25,684 nucleotides of DNA from Gracilaria caudata (Eukaryota; Rhodophyta; Florideophyceae; Gracilariales; Gracilariaceae), in the NCBI GenBank assembly GCA_030374735.1, contig JASCIV010000300.1, positions 1 through 25,684 of the forward strand. Direction: 5' to 3'. Shown piece after piece: positions 9,496 through 19,223 of this stretch (position 1 is its first letter; each line of letters starts with the position of its first letter). The position numbers and the translations under genes are program-made. The notes under the pieces were generated by a model. It was not told the DNA's origin. It searched no databases and saw only the letters and a list, made by a program, of their open reading frames with translations.

Positions 9496-11554
9496 CTATC
9501 CGAATTTGACTACTTTTCGCTTATCAACATATACCCGATCTTCGTATGGAACTTTCACCATATGTCCGACATCACCTCGTTTTTCTATGCGAAATGCCCA
9601 TCCCTGTAACAACCATAACCCGTGCTCATTATCAATAACACTGCAGTAATCCACATACCGGTCTGCTTCCTCCATGTCAAAGGGCTCAGTGAACATGAGC
9701 GTGCCATACTTCCCTGCTGGACAAAAGCAAGAGTTCACTTCTGAAAGCCAGAACAGAAACTTTTTTTCATAAGTACAGGCCACTTTTATCTCTTCAAGGC
9801 TCACACCAAGCGTCTGAGCCAGCTGAATGTCGTCAGTCACTTCCGTGAACCCGCTGAGCCAATCCAGAGTCGATGTGAGTGTTCCATTTATGATATATAC
9901 GATAGCCAGAATCAGCCCTGCTACAAGCGACATAACCTGAGCCCCATCAAACGCAACCTCCAGCCAGTTGTCTCGTTTTGCAAAGTTGAGCACAACACTT
10001 ATAATTCCCAGAGCAAGAATAGATCCTGCGATAAAACGACCACCCAGACCGCGTAATCCTTTCCGTTTCACTAACACACGGCCTGGTTTGTTGAGTACAG
10101 CTTCCAATGTTTTGGGTTTGTACGAACAAGATTCAAAATTCTTCTTCATGGGAAAAGCATCAGAAGCTGAAAGTGTGGCGTCCACAGAACCATTCTCATC
10201 AGGCTTTGAAGCCTTTCTCCTCACAATCCGCCAATACCAAGGACGCGCTGGAACTTTTGCGGAATAACCTTGTACGGTACCTTGCATGAGCTCCTCATAC
10301 GATTCGTATCGAACTGGAAGGTCTTTGGGCCGATGCCATGGACCTTTATGATCGACATAAAACAGCACATCGCCCTCAGCATTTGTGGCCACACGATTCA
10401 TGTATTGCGTTTCTCGAGAGACAAAGTTGGCAAGAGTCTGCGGTGGAAAGTTGAAAGATGAAAATGAAACCCACTCCCCATACTGATGAACGCTTCTAGT
10501 TTCATTCTGCATGTCGTCCCAGTCTTTTTGCCACAGAAACCATGTCTTCTCAGCCAAGCCTTTCTTTTCTACTGAGAATTCAACATGTCTCAAGATATCT
10601 TCGGTCATTCGTGTATCTGATATTGATGTAGTCAGAGCCAGAGTGAGAGACACTGGGGCGGCATAACAGATTTTCCTATTTGCCACTCGTAAGGCTAGGC
10701 CGCTCTCTACTACGACATGGCACATGTCGATTTTAGATATAGTGTAGAAAGCGTCCAGGTTGAAGTCGCAGTGGCCCTTTGATCGTAGTATCACTTGCAG
10801 GTACGAAAGACGAATCATGTGCACGATTTTCCAACGACTACCAGGGTTGACGTGCTTACCTTGAGAGGCTTCTATGAAATGATATAAGACCGTGAGAATG
10901 ATAATGGTTGAATATACATCTGGCGTTCTCATGTTCAGCAGAAACGCCGGCAGGAAAATCTTCGAAAAGTATGCATGGCACGCCAGTAATAGACGTGATC
11001 AGAATATCAATAATTTGTAGGGCAGGTCGAGTAGATTGGGTAACAACGTCGTAGATAATATCAGATACTGCTCCAAGCGAGTTTGGAGCAGAAGGGTTGA
11101 ATTCAAGACCGAATTCGGATGCCAATAACAGCCATTCTAGCCACAGGTGTTTATCTGACTTAAAAACTTGATTGCTGCTCAGAAACTACAGCGCAGTGCG
11201 AACGGAGAGGTAAATGCAGTAAATTCTCTTACGCTCAAAGCTGTCGCTTTCCGCTGGTTCAGCCGGCACTGTATGAGAAGGGGTTCCAGCAGTTAGAGTT
11301 GAGTGATAGTCTACGCGATGAGTGCGAGTGTTTTCATCTTGATATTTGAAGCGGCCACGCAAAATGGTGTCGGAGATGATTTCTTTGAGCGAATTGGGCC
11401 ACTTTGTTCCAGTTGAGTGTCCGATGAGAAAAGTTTCAAGGTTCTCAGCAAGATGAGATTTATACTGTTCTCCTATGCGCATCATATCCGGCGCGTTCCA
11501 TGGCACGATATCCGGTGACTGCTGGGGAGATATTGGATGTCTCAACGACGCCAT
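9496..11554 (-). CDS. Unrecognised multi-pass membrane protein, split into several coding blocks
   Basis: I do not recognise the family. Three minus-strand blocks appear to make one gene. Block 1 starts at the ATG at 11554 and runs to a GTAAGA donor at 11232. Block 2 follows a 78-base intron and runs to about 11000-10980 (KHLWLEWLLLASEFGLEF at its start). Block 3 lies in a different frame from about 10998 down to 9496. Block 3 begins with a hydrophobic stretch (ACHAYFSKIFLPAFLLNM, then VYSTIIILTVLYHFIEAS). A long polar domain rich in Trp and Tyr follows, then two predicted membrane helices (FIAGSILALGIISVVLNFA and VMSLVAGLILAIVYII). The last ~120 residues are soluble (WLSEVNSCFCPAGKYG, ending KVVKFG). 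The step from block 2 to block 3 needs either an intron (GTATCT donor inside block 2, acceptor at CGAAG before IFLP) or a one-base frame error. The exact model is uncertain. An earlier 5' exon around 11650-11920 is possible. Confidence 0.55.
10794..10859 (-). other. Possible 66-base in-frame intron in the membrane-protein gene
   Basis: A strong donor (CAAG|GTAAGC) and an acceptor (ACCTGCAAG) bound 66 bases, a multiple of three with no stop inside. Splicing would therefore remove 22 residues without changing frame. Retention also gives a plausible protein, so transcript data would decide. Confidence 0.35.
11155..11232 (-). other. Probable 78-base intron in the membrane-protein gene
   Basis: A GTAAGA donor follows the codon for Glu (GAG C|GTAAGA). 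The acceptor TTTTTAAGTCAG leads into a frame beginning KHLWLEW. Unspliced reading hits a TAG inside this interval. The phases match at this acceptor (phase 1). An alternative acceptor at TCAAG about 13 bases earlier in the transcript also keeps phase. Confidence 0.5.
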
Positions 11555-12975
11555 AGTAGCACGGACCTTGAGCTTCTGTGAAAGTAGCAAATTGGAAGCC
11601 CAACGGATCACGTTAATGATATATTATTATTCTTGCGCTGCTCATCGAGGGACCTCAGCAAAGGAATGGTATGCCCAGCCCCAGAACATTATGATGATGT
11701 TGATAGTTTGACGGCTGCTTTGCTTGTTACCCCATTGTTGGCGCCTCATGTGTCTTGTTCGGTTTATGTTCTGTTCGCAGCAGGATCGTAGCGGTTTAAA
11801 TCCGTCTTGTACGGCCTTAAGATACCGGCCAGTTTGCGGCCGAACATCATGATCATCACCAAGATCATCATCATGATGATGATGATAATGACTGTTGAGC
11901 ATGTTGAAGATGTTGGCCATGGCGAGGCACCAATCACAGGCGAGGGTTTTGCTACATCATCGTCACCCATCATACATGATATAGCTGTGGCCTACGAAGT
12001 TCAAACTTCAACCTTGTACGTGTACACGAAGTTTGCCTACAAGTTACATACATTAGCCTCCAAAAAAGCCTACTTTTTCACTGCGGGAAAGAAAACGATC
12101 TGCAGCAGCCGCGGAACAAATGAAAGGAAAAACTTTCTTCTTCTGCGATACCCACCGACAAAAGCCTGAAGACGCTAGCTGCTCAACAATCTGTCACATG
12201 TGTGAAGTCGTCCGTCGGAAATCTGAGTAGGCATGAGCCACAGAAGTTCTTGGCCTTCCTGAAGAGAGAAAGCTTTAGCTTTAGAGCCTTGCAGGAGTTA
12301 GATAACCTTGGTAAAGACAAAGCTACTGTCCACAATAAAAAAAAAAGCCTCTTTCCCTCCTTCGTAGGTGCCGCGACGCTCCAGAAACTTTTCTAATACG
12401 TTTAGAGAACGAAAGCATGTGAGGGGCAAAGCCTCACCAGCGAGACGGTATGACCTAATTGAGATGTGAAAGCAGGCAAGGGAAACGAGCGAAAGGTTCG
12501 TTGAGTCGTTCTCGAAGGAAAGACAGACGTGAATAGCACAGCGGCCAAAAGATGAATGTTTAAGCAAACCATGAACAATTCTCCTCTTTCTATTGTGGGC
12601 GCGTAACTGTTTGCTGGTATGGTAAGGATTTTTCATTGGAGAATGAAATTTCCCATAGGTTGTTAGCATTCTTCAGGAGAGAAGCCTTAATAGTAGAGAA
12701 AACTTTACTTCTAGTAGAAGGTTATGTCCAAAACAAAGAATGAAGTCGTTCCCTCTCCAAACAGGCTGGCAGCTTGATTGGCCACATACGGATTATGCCT
12801 GTCACGGTGACAGACACCATCTGTCCTCTGCGCTCTCTCAGAGGGAGAACAATTCAATTCATCAGTCCCCTTCGAATTTCGACTAGAAGAAACAAGAGAG
12901 GGAGGATAATTTACACTAGAAGTGTTTTAGAATAAAGGTACAAGTTCATGTCACTTTCGCATGGTTAGATTTACT
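11555..12975. other. Intergenic region upstream of the membrane-protein gene and downstream of the m-AAA gene
   Basis: No gene is supported. It contains an ATC/GAT microsatellite (11845-11890), an A-rich run near 12338-12347, and a 15-base perfect palindrome CTGTCAC-G-GTGACAG at 12799-12813. A minus-strand frame at 11642-11920 carries His/Asp-rich repeat-derived residues and might be an upstream exon of the membrane gene, but the evidence is weak. The plus-strand frame 11807-12169 reads through the same microsatellite and is not convincing. Confidence 0.4.
11845..11890. repeat. Palindromic CAT/ATG trinucleotide microsatellite
   Basis: CATCATGATCATCACC leads into CATCATCATGATGATGATG, which is its own reverse complement and could form a hairpin. 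It is similar in unit to the tract at 7013-7084. Confidence 0.75.
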
Positions 12976-15399
12976 CTATGACCCAACTTGAGTTGCTTCG
13001 GATTCTTCTGAACTCTGCCTGTTTCTAAGTTTCGAATCCTCGATGATTTCATCATAAGAAGTTCTGTCATCACCCCATGGACGCTTCCCGAGCAAGCGAA
13101 TCATATCATCTGCTGCAATGGCTTCTCTCTCTAGCAAAAGCAGAGCAACGGCCTCAACATCCTTTTTCTTCTCGAGTAGTAGTGATTTTGTCCTCTGATA
13201 GGCCTCGCTGACCATATCCCGAACCTCGTCATCGAGTTGACGGGCAGTTCTGTCAGAGTATGGACGATAAAACCCACTTTCTTCCGGGTCCCCACTATTT
13301 GGGAAAGCCAGATTACCAACTGAAGATCCTAATCCCCATTCCGATACACTTTGATACGCCATTCGAGTGACCTTATTGAAGTCATCCGATGCACCTGTTG
13401 TCACAGTATTAAAGAATATTTCTTCTGAAGCTCTGCCAGCAAGTGTCATACACATCTGATCGTACAACGCTTCTTTTGATATCAGATATCTTTCCAAAGG
13501 CTGATACTGTGCATAACCAAGAGCAGCCGAGCCTCTAGGAATGATACTAACCTTGAGCAACGGCATTGCATGCTCTAGAAACCATCCAGCGACAGCGTGG
13601 CCAGCTTCATGGTACGCTACAGTTCGTTTTTCCTCTGGACTCATCACTAGATTCTTCTTCTCGAGCCCTCCTATAACTCGATCAATCGCTGCTTCAAAAT
13701 CTTCTTGTTCCACAGCATCTTTTTTGGCTCTCGCGGCAATAAGTGCAGCTTCGTTGCAGACGTTCGCGATATCCGCGCCCGCAAAGCCAGGGGTTCTTGT
13801 TGACATCGCTTTCGCGATTTCTTCCTTGCCAGGTGGATCGGCGACGTGAATCTTGCTCAGATGGACGTGGAATATTTCCCGTCTCCCGGCGATGTCGGGG
13901 GGATCAATAACAATTTGGCGATCAAATCTTCCCGGTCGAAGCAATGCGGGGTCTAGAACGTCTGCTCTATTCGTACCAGCGAGAACGACGACCCCACTGT
14001 TGCTGGCAAAACCATCCATTTCCACAAGAAGTTGATTAAGAGTGTTTTCTCTTTCATCATTCCCTCCGGCAAATCCTGCTCTACCCCTCTTTCGTCCAAT
14101 CGCATCAATTTCATCGAGAAACACAATGCAAGGCGCCATCGATCGAGCCTGAGCAAACAAGTCACGAACTCGACTTGGTCCAACACCGACGAACATTTCC
14201 ATGAAATCCGAGCCCGACATCGTCAAGAATGGTACCCCTGCTTCTCCAGCCGTTGCTTTAGCTAACAAAGTCTTCCCCGTTCCAGGAGGACCATACATTA
14301 GTGCGCCCTTGGGTATCTTTGCCCCCAGCTCTTTGTACTTCTCTGGTTTCTTTAGGTATTGAACGAATTCCATGATTTCCTCCTTAGCTTCAGCGAGCCC
14401 AGCAACGTCCTTGAATGTGACATCAACCTTGTTGTTTTCACCGTTTAAAACCGTGGCATTCGCTTTTCCAACGTTAAATATACCCCCTCCAGGACCCCCG
14501 GAACCGCCCCCAAATGGACTACTTCCAGAACGCATGTTTCCGAATCCTCCGGAGAAAGGGGACCGAGATGAACCACTTGAACGTGTCGGGGGTCCTCCGA
14601 CGCCGCCACTCATTCTCCTGGCAAGAAGGGCATAAACTGCTATAAAACCTAGGGTGGGAATCCAGTCGACTAGAAGTCTTGAGAGAGCTGTGTCGTCTGA
14701 ATATACAACTGGTATGTACTCATGGGGCTTAATGCCTAAATCCTCTTGTGCTTGCTCCAATTTGCGTTCCAGAGTTTCGACAGACCCAATGTTAAAACGC
14801 ATTTTCGGCCGGAACATGTCATCATGAAAGTAAACGTTCGCAATCTCTCCATTGACAACTTCAATCTTTGATACTTTTCGAGGGGCAAGCGCTTCACTGC
14901 GGAAAGTCTTCCAGCTGACTTCCTTTCCGTCGGAGGATGTCGTTGAAGTCTGCGGGGAGCTACTAGACGAAGAACTCTCATTATTTCCGCGACGGGCGAA
15001 AAGCATGTAACTGGCTATGACACCACCCCCGAAAACGTACGGTAACATCTGTTCCCAAGAGGTATTGTTCCCTTGTCCACCACCACCACCACTCTTGCCA
15101 GACCCGTCACCTCCACTGGACCACGAAAAATACGATGATCTGGTGTCACCTGGCTTCTTAACATAATAACCCTCATATCGAGAACGCCTCTGAGTTGGTT
15201 TTTGGTTCGATTGCTGTTGTGATTGCGATGAAGACGCTCCTTTTGAACTTTCTTCATTAAGTTTGGGGTTAGGTGACGGGGTTTTCTTCGAAGAAGCGGA
15301 CAGAAGCCGTATCTGACTAAGTCCGGGATATCTATGGACAGCTGACCTGGCGAACAGCCTGCGAATCAGTAGGCTCCCTCTTGTATAGTTCAATGACAT
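12976..15399 (-). CDS. Mitochondrial m-AAA protease subunit, FtsH/AFG3/YTA10-12 type
   Basis: This is a membrane-bound ATP-dependent zinc protease of the mitochondrial inner membrane. It degrades unassembled membrane proteins and matures others. The ATG at 15399 gives 807 residues; a GTG five codons earlier is unlikely. Residues 1 to about 35 are Arg/Ser-rich without acid, as in a mitochondrial presequence. Two membrane helices lie near 119-135 and 246-260, with an intermembrane-space domain between. A Gly/Ser-rich linker follows (about 265-307) with GGGIFNVGKANATV, typical of m-AAA subunits. The AAA+ module has Walker A GPPGTGKT (370-377), pore loop MFVG (402-405), Walker B VFLDEIDA (426-433) and the second region of homology with DPALLRPGRFDRQ (483-495). 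The protease site is HEAGH (597-601), with the third zinc ligand probably D673 (GASDDF). It is closer to AFG3L2/YTA12 than to plastid FtsH. All catalytic residues are intact. Confidence 0.95.
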   Translation of the reverse strand: MSLNYTRGSLLIRRLFARSAVHRYPGLSQIRLLSASSKKTPSPNPKLNEESSKGASSSQSQQQSNQKPTQRRSRYEGYYVKKPGDTRSSYFSWSSGGDGSGKSGGGGGQGNNTSWEQMLPYVFGGGVIASYMLFARRGNNESSSSSSSPQTSTTSSDGKEVSWKTFRSEALAPRKVSKIEVVNGEIANVYFHDDMFRPKMRFNIGSVETLERKLEQAQEDLGIKPHEYIPVVYSDDTALSRLLVDWIPTLGFIAVYALLARRMSGGVGGPPTRSSGSSRSPFSGGFGNMRSGSSPFGGGSGGPGGGIFNVGKANATVLNGENNKVDVTFKDVAGLAEAKEEIMEFVQYLKKPEKYKELGAKIPKGALMYGPPGTGKTLLAKATAGEAGVPFLTMSGSDFMEMFVGVGPSRVRDLFAQARSMAPCIVFLDEIDAIGRKRGRAGFAGGNDERENTLNQLLVEMDGFASNSGVVVLAGTNRADVLDPALLRPGRFDRQIVIDPPDIAGRREIFHVHLSKIHVADPPGKEEIAKAMSTRTPGFAGADIANVCNEAALIAARAKKDAVEQEDFEAAIDRVIGGLEKKNLVMSPEEKRTVAYHEAGHAVAGWFLEHAMPLLKVSIIPRGSAALGYAQYQPLERYLISKEALYDQMCMTLAGRASEEIFFNTVTTGASDDFNKVTRMAYQSVSEWGLGSSVGNLAFPNSGDPEESGFYRPYSDRTARQLDDEVRDMVSEAYQRTKSLLLEKKKDVEAVALLLLEREAIAADDMIRLLGKRPWGDDRTSYDEIIEDSKLRNRQSSEESEATQVGS

Positions 15400-16071
15400 T
15401 GCGGTAGTGCTCACGATTTACGCAAACGCCTCCTACAACTGGATTGCTTGCTCGAAAGAAGGCGAAACCTCAGGCTGATGTCACACCGAACAAATCACAT
15501 AAAAACATGGAAATGCTGTGGTGGCGTAACGCAAATTTGGGTTTGCTGGAGCCCCAGAATGAAGCAAACGGGCACTCAAATTTTCTCAGGAAGGCCCATC
15601 ACGAACTGCGATGATCGCATCTTCTTAGATAACTTCTGTGCCAAGCATGAGTTGCAAAGGGCTTGAGATTGTGTCTTTGGTTCGCCATCACTTGGAGCCG
15701 TATCACGTTTTATAGTTACACTATACAAATTGTAACTTACAAGGGTAAGACGAGTTAAGAGGGTCAACCTACAACTTTCGCAACTCAGCTCTGTCAGATT
15801 CCACGGTTTGTGAACTGTCAAAAAGAAGGCACTGTCATCTATATTGAAATCAACACATTATAAGACAACAACACATTTCACTTGTGCTTTCCGGCGTCGA
15901 GGTAGACGGGTGCTTCTTTGTTGATGGGGACGGATGGGAACATCGAGTGTTTAGGTGTTTCTACGAAGCAGGTTTCGAAACAATTCTGACGAACCCTATC
16001 CGAAAACTCCGAACTCAGCCCCACTATCTATATGAGGACATAACTCAAGAAATTTTCTGTAGTGGACAAAT
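15400..16071. promoter_or_regulatory. Divergent intergenic region between m-AAA protease and CTU1
   Basis: Two genes start outward from these 672 bases, so both promoters should lie here. Short open frames on each strand (15448-15666 and 15576-15821) show no domain. I see no clear TATA box or other named element. Confidence 0.5.
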
Positions 16072-17118
16072 ATGGGTCGGAGGTGCTCGGCATGTGAGAA
16101 GGCGAATGCTTCCGTAAAACGTCCCAAAACGGGAATGGCGGTTTGCAAAGAATGTTTTTTCAGGCTTTTCGAAGAAGAGATACATGAAACTATCGTTTCG
16201 AATAAGCTTTTTTTTCCGGGCGAACGAGTCGCCATTGGTGCCTCGGGTGGCAAAGATTCCACAGTACTGGCTTACATTCTCTCTCTTTTGAATCGTCGTT
16301 ACTCATATGGATTGGACCTTTTCCTTCTTAGTGTTGATGAGGGGATCTCTGGCTACCGCGATGACAGCTTGGCTGCAGTACATAGAAACAAAGTCGAATA
16401 TGGTCTACCGCTTCTAGTGGTTGACTACAAACAATTATATGGCTGGACTATGGATCAGATTGTGAAGGTCATAGGCCGCAAGTCGAATTGCACATTTTGT
16501 GGAGTGTTTCGCCGCCAAGCACTTGACCGAGGAGCTACCATTTTGAATGCTGACAAAGTAGCAACAGGTCACAATGCTGATGACATAGCGGAGACGATAC
16601 TGCTTAACTTTTTGCGAGGAGATTTTCCGCGCTTATCCCGATGCGTGGATGCTGTAACTGGACGTGATAGTTCACTGCCTCGTGTTAAGCCGTTTAAGTA
16701 CACTTATGAGAAGGAAATCGTCATGTATGCATATTTCAAGAAACTAGACTATTTTGCGACTGAATGTGTTTATTCTCCAAATGCGTATCGTGGGCATGCT
16801 CGCCAGTTTTTGAAGGATCTCGAGGCCGTAAGGCCTTCAGTGATTGTCGATATTATTCATGCTGCCGAAGAGTTTCGGTTTCCATCTCCGGGAAATCCAA
16901 ACATTGCGATGCCGACACAGAGAGAATGTGAACGATGCTCGTACATATCCAGTCAACGTCTGTGTAAGGCTTGTGTATTGACAGACAGTTTGAACAATGG
17001 GAAGGCAATGCGAATCAACCGTCTCTCTCCGCGGCAAGTTTCACCCTCAAACACGATAACCAACCCCGCCCCGGACAGGAATGGATTGCAAAGCTCATCA
17101 ACGTGCGCGCCTATTTAA
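16072..17118 (+). CDS. CTU1: Cytoplasmic tRNA 2-thiolation protein 1 (NCS6/ATPBD3)
   Basis: With CTU2, this enzyme adenylates and thiolates U34 of cytosolic Lys, Gln and Glu tRNAs, using sulphur carried by URM1. The 348-residue product has an N-terminal zinc cluster (C5, C8, C25, C28). The ATP pyrophosphatase P-loop is SGGKDS (58-63). The family motif DEGISGYRDD is at 89-98. CTFC at 140-143 and C232 are the usual thiolation/iron-sulphur cysteines. TGHNADDIAETILLNFLRGD (165-184) is very strongly conserved in CTU1. A C-terminal zinc motif (C286, C289, C298, C301) follows. The first ATG places the first CxxC at residue 5, as in orthologs. The tail after about 310 is Ser/Pro/Asn-rich and not conserved. 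There is no intron. Confidence 0.95.
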   Translation: MGRRCSACEKANASVKRPKTGMAVCKECFFRLFEEEIHETIVSNKLFFPGERVAIGASGGKDSTVLAYILSLLNRRYSYGLDLFLLSVDEGISGYRDDSLAAVHRNKVEYGLPLLVVDYKQLYGWTMDQIVKVIGRKSNCTFCGVFRRQALDRGATILNADKVATGHNADDIAETILLNFLRGDFPRLSRCVDAVTGRDSSLPRVKPFKYTYEKEIVMYAYFKKLDYFATECVYSPNAYRGHARQFLKDLEAVRPSVIVDIIHAAEEFRFPSPGNPNIAMPTQRECERCSYISSQRLCKACVLTDSLNNGKAMRINRLSPRQVSPSNTITNPAPDRNGLQSSSTCAPI

Positions 17119-17137
17119 TTTCAACCGCAAGTGCGAA

Positions 17138-17389
17138 ATGTCACGTCGCATGGACGATCTCATTCGACCGCATCAGTTTTCTGTCTCCGTCTTTGATTTC
17201 TCGGTAATAGAGACATTTGCAGGCGAACGTGTTCAATTCGAATGCGGACCACTACCGAATGTACCCTCATGTGATATCCTCTCAGCAAATTTGGTGGATC
17301 GTACTTTTTGTGGTGTAGGTTCTGTCTTTGATGGTCTCCATTGGATGAATTCTTCCCTTCTAGCCGCACTGCAAAGAAGGCGCATCTAA
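17138..17389 (+). CDS. Small hypothetical frame between CTU1 and the propeller protein
   Basis: This is an 83-codon frame beginning 19 bases after the CTU1 stop, with reasonably protein-like composition (HQFSVSVFDFSVIETF, CGPLPNVPSCDIL). No domain, signal peptide or homolog is recognised. It may simply be open sequence in the 3' region of CTU1 and the promoter of the next gene. Confidence 0.2.
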   Translation: MSRRMDDLIRPHQFSVSVFDFSVIETFAGERVQFECGPLPNVPSCDILSANLVDRTFCGVGSVFDGLHWMNSSLLAALQRRRI

Positions 17390-17480
17390 TGCATGTACCT
17401 GGGTACATCCGTCAAAACCTGCGCTTCTTGATTATAGAGTCAGAAACAAACACTCATTTTCTAGAGTTCTTTCTTTACAC

Positions 17481-19223
17481 ATGATGCGGACACTAATCTG
17501 GAGGATTCACTTGATAACCATTGTATCGACTCTTTTCGTACTAAGAGCGCGAGCATCCACAGTTCTGATCAGTCAGGCGTTCAGAGGGAGAGCATTTGGA
17601 TCGATTTCGTCCAACGACGTAGCCAAAAGGATATCAGTTGGGGATGACGGCTCGATATATTTGGCCGGAGTAACTTCAGCACATGATGAAGATCACGAAG
17701 CTTGGGGTGATGTGCTACCGGAGGAATCGACGGGAAAGAGAGACATATTTATTGCCAAGCTTTCTGTCACTGGAGAGCTGCAGTGGGTGAAGCGAACGGG
17801 TTCAACTCAGGATGATGAACTCAATGATTTCAAACTTGCCAACGATGCCTTATATCTATGCGGATCAACAATGGGTAACTTTGGAAGACCTGTAAACGGT
17901 TCGAGTGATGCTTTTGTGATGAAGTTTTCTTTGAATGGGGAGAGGGTCTGGAAGAAACCTTTCCAGTTTGGATCAAAAGGAGAGGATATATGTAATGCAA
18001 TTGACATTGATGCATCTGGTAAGGTATACGTCGTGGGATCTACTAACGGACATATGTATGGAACGACAAAACCAGAAGCTCATAGTTTTCACCATTTTGT
18101 TGCAAAACTCGAAGAACATCCGGGCTCGCCAACTGGACTGCGGACTGTTATCGGCCGTCAGAGAGGTTCTATTGGGAATAGTTCTGCTAACCAAGTCGCG
18201 GTGGTTGACGATTTGCTATATGTCATGACATCATCCAGTAGACGACAATCCCGAGGAGAAACCCACGCCACATATTTGAATATCATAGATCGGGAAGCTT
18301 TGTTTCTTCTTAAGCTGCACATGCTCAAGAGTCGTCATGGTGTGAGTTTTCAAGGCGCACGCATGGCAACATCAACTGAGACAAGGAACGCTTACGTAGT
18401 TGGTTTCACTGTTCTCGATGATATGCGTAAGAAATACGATGTTTTGAAGTTCAACTACTCGCAAAACTACAAACAGGGAGGAATCGAATGGAGCACGCTC
18501 TTGGGGCCTGTGTCTTTGTCGTTCAAAATGCTGCAATTCCCGGGCGCCGGAGAAATCATATCTGACAAGAATGATTCGATTGTCATGGAATATCAACTTC
18601 CTTCCATTGTAGTCGATGAAAGGAACCAAAGTGTGTACGTTGCAGGAACGGAAGATGGATTCTATAAAAGCAGTGGTTCAGGTGAAGAAGGCTTGGTAGT
18701 CGCTCCATTTTATAAGTTAAATGCAACAAACGGGGATGTAGTTGAACGCTGGCATAGGTCTACAAATATACCGCACGACCGTCAAGAACTAACAGACATT
18801 GCTATGGATCCGCTGAGGACTGTGGTATACACAGGTGCTTGGTATCTTGGTGCGGAAGCTAAGTCCAGCGTTCTTCTTGGTTCGTTTGGCTCAACAATTC
18901 GTTCATCAATAGCTGATGAATGGAGTACAAAGCCCTCTTTCATTCAGGAAAATAAGCAGGATGAGGATAACCCTGGCGCATCGTCAACTCGCTCAGGTCG
19001 GGCAGGGAGTATTGTAATGCTCACGATTGCTTGTGTTGGCGTTATTGCTACCGCACTTCTGATCATTGGGTCTCGCTTGAAGAGGTCCAAAGCTAAAAGC
19101 TTTAGATCCATTGACTCTCAAGCAGATGAGCTTGATACTATCAGTATTGAACCACGTTCTGTAATCAAGTTCCCACGTGGATCGACCGACAAACTCATTG
19201 GTGGCAGCTCCGGTCCACAGTGA
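17481..19223 (+). CDS. Secreted/cell-surface type I membrane protein with SBBP-like beta-propeller repeats
   Basis: The 580-residue product begins with a signal peptide (basic MMRTLIWRIH, then a hydrophobic core to about 21, likely cleaved near ARAS at 23-26). Repeats of about 40-55 residues follow, of the form SIYLAGVTS...RDIFIAKLSVTGELQWVKR...LYLCGSTMGNFG...DAFVMKFSLNGERVW...KVYVVGSTNG. This is the pattern of SBBP beta-propeller repeats, known mostly from bacterial surface proteins. At least three clear repeats lie in residues 45-190, with degenerate ones up to about 490. A single membrane helix (about 511-529) is followed by a basic stop-transfer (RLKRSKAK) and a 50-residue Ser/Asp-rich cytosolic tail. 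Several N-x-S/T sites lie in the outer part. Ligand and function are unknown; a receptor or wall-associated role is inference. An alternative ATG one codon on makes no difference. Confidence 0.75.
   Translation: MMRTLIWRIHLITIVSTLFVLRARASTVLISQAFRGRAFGSISSNDVAKRISVGDDGSIYLAGVTSAHDEDHEAWGDVLPEESTGKRDIFIAKLSVTGELQWVKRTGSTQDDELNDFKLANDALYLCGSTMGNFGRPVNGSSDAFVMKFSLNGERVWKKPFQFGSKGEDICNAIDIDASGKVYVVGSTNGHMYGTTKPEAHSFHHFVAKLEEHPGSPTGLRTVIGRQRGSIGNSSANQVAVVDDLLYVMTSSSRRQSRGETHATYLNIIDREALFLLKLHMLKSRHGVSFQGARMATSTETRNAYVVGFTVLDDMRKKYDVLKFNYSQNYKQGGIEWSTLLGPVSLSFKMLQFPGAGEIISDKNDSIVMEYQLPSIVVDERNQSVYVAGTEDGFYKSSGSGEEGLVVAPFYKLNATNGDVVERWHRSTNIPHDRQELTDIAMDPLRTVVYTGAWYLGAEAKSSVLLGSFGSTIRSSIADEWSTKPSFIQENKQDEDNPGASSTRSGRAGSIVMLTIACVGVIATALLIIGSRLKRSKAKSFRSIDSQADELDTISIEPRSVIKFPRGSTDKLIGGSSGPQ

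Noticed and set aside
11780..11815. tRNA-like B box GGTTTAAATCC
   Set aside because: The invariant C of the T loop is replaced by T, the T stem pairs only partly, and no matching acceptor or D arm is found.
11642..12169. Open frames on both strands through the CAT/ATG microsatellite
   Set aside because: Runs of Ile, Met, His and Asp come from the repeat. No domain is visible, though a 5' exon of the membrane gene cannot be excluded.
12976..15399. Plastid FtsH instead of mitochondrial m-AAA
   Set aside because: The Arg/Ser presequence, Gly-rich linker with GGGIFNVGK and the overall sequence fit m-AAA subunits. Plastid FtsH proteins lack this N-terminal layout.
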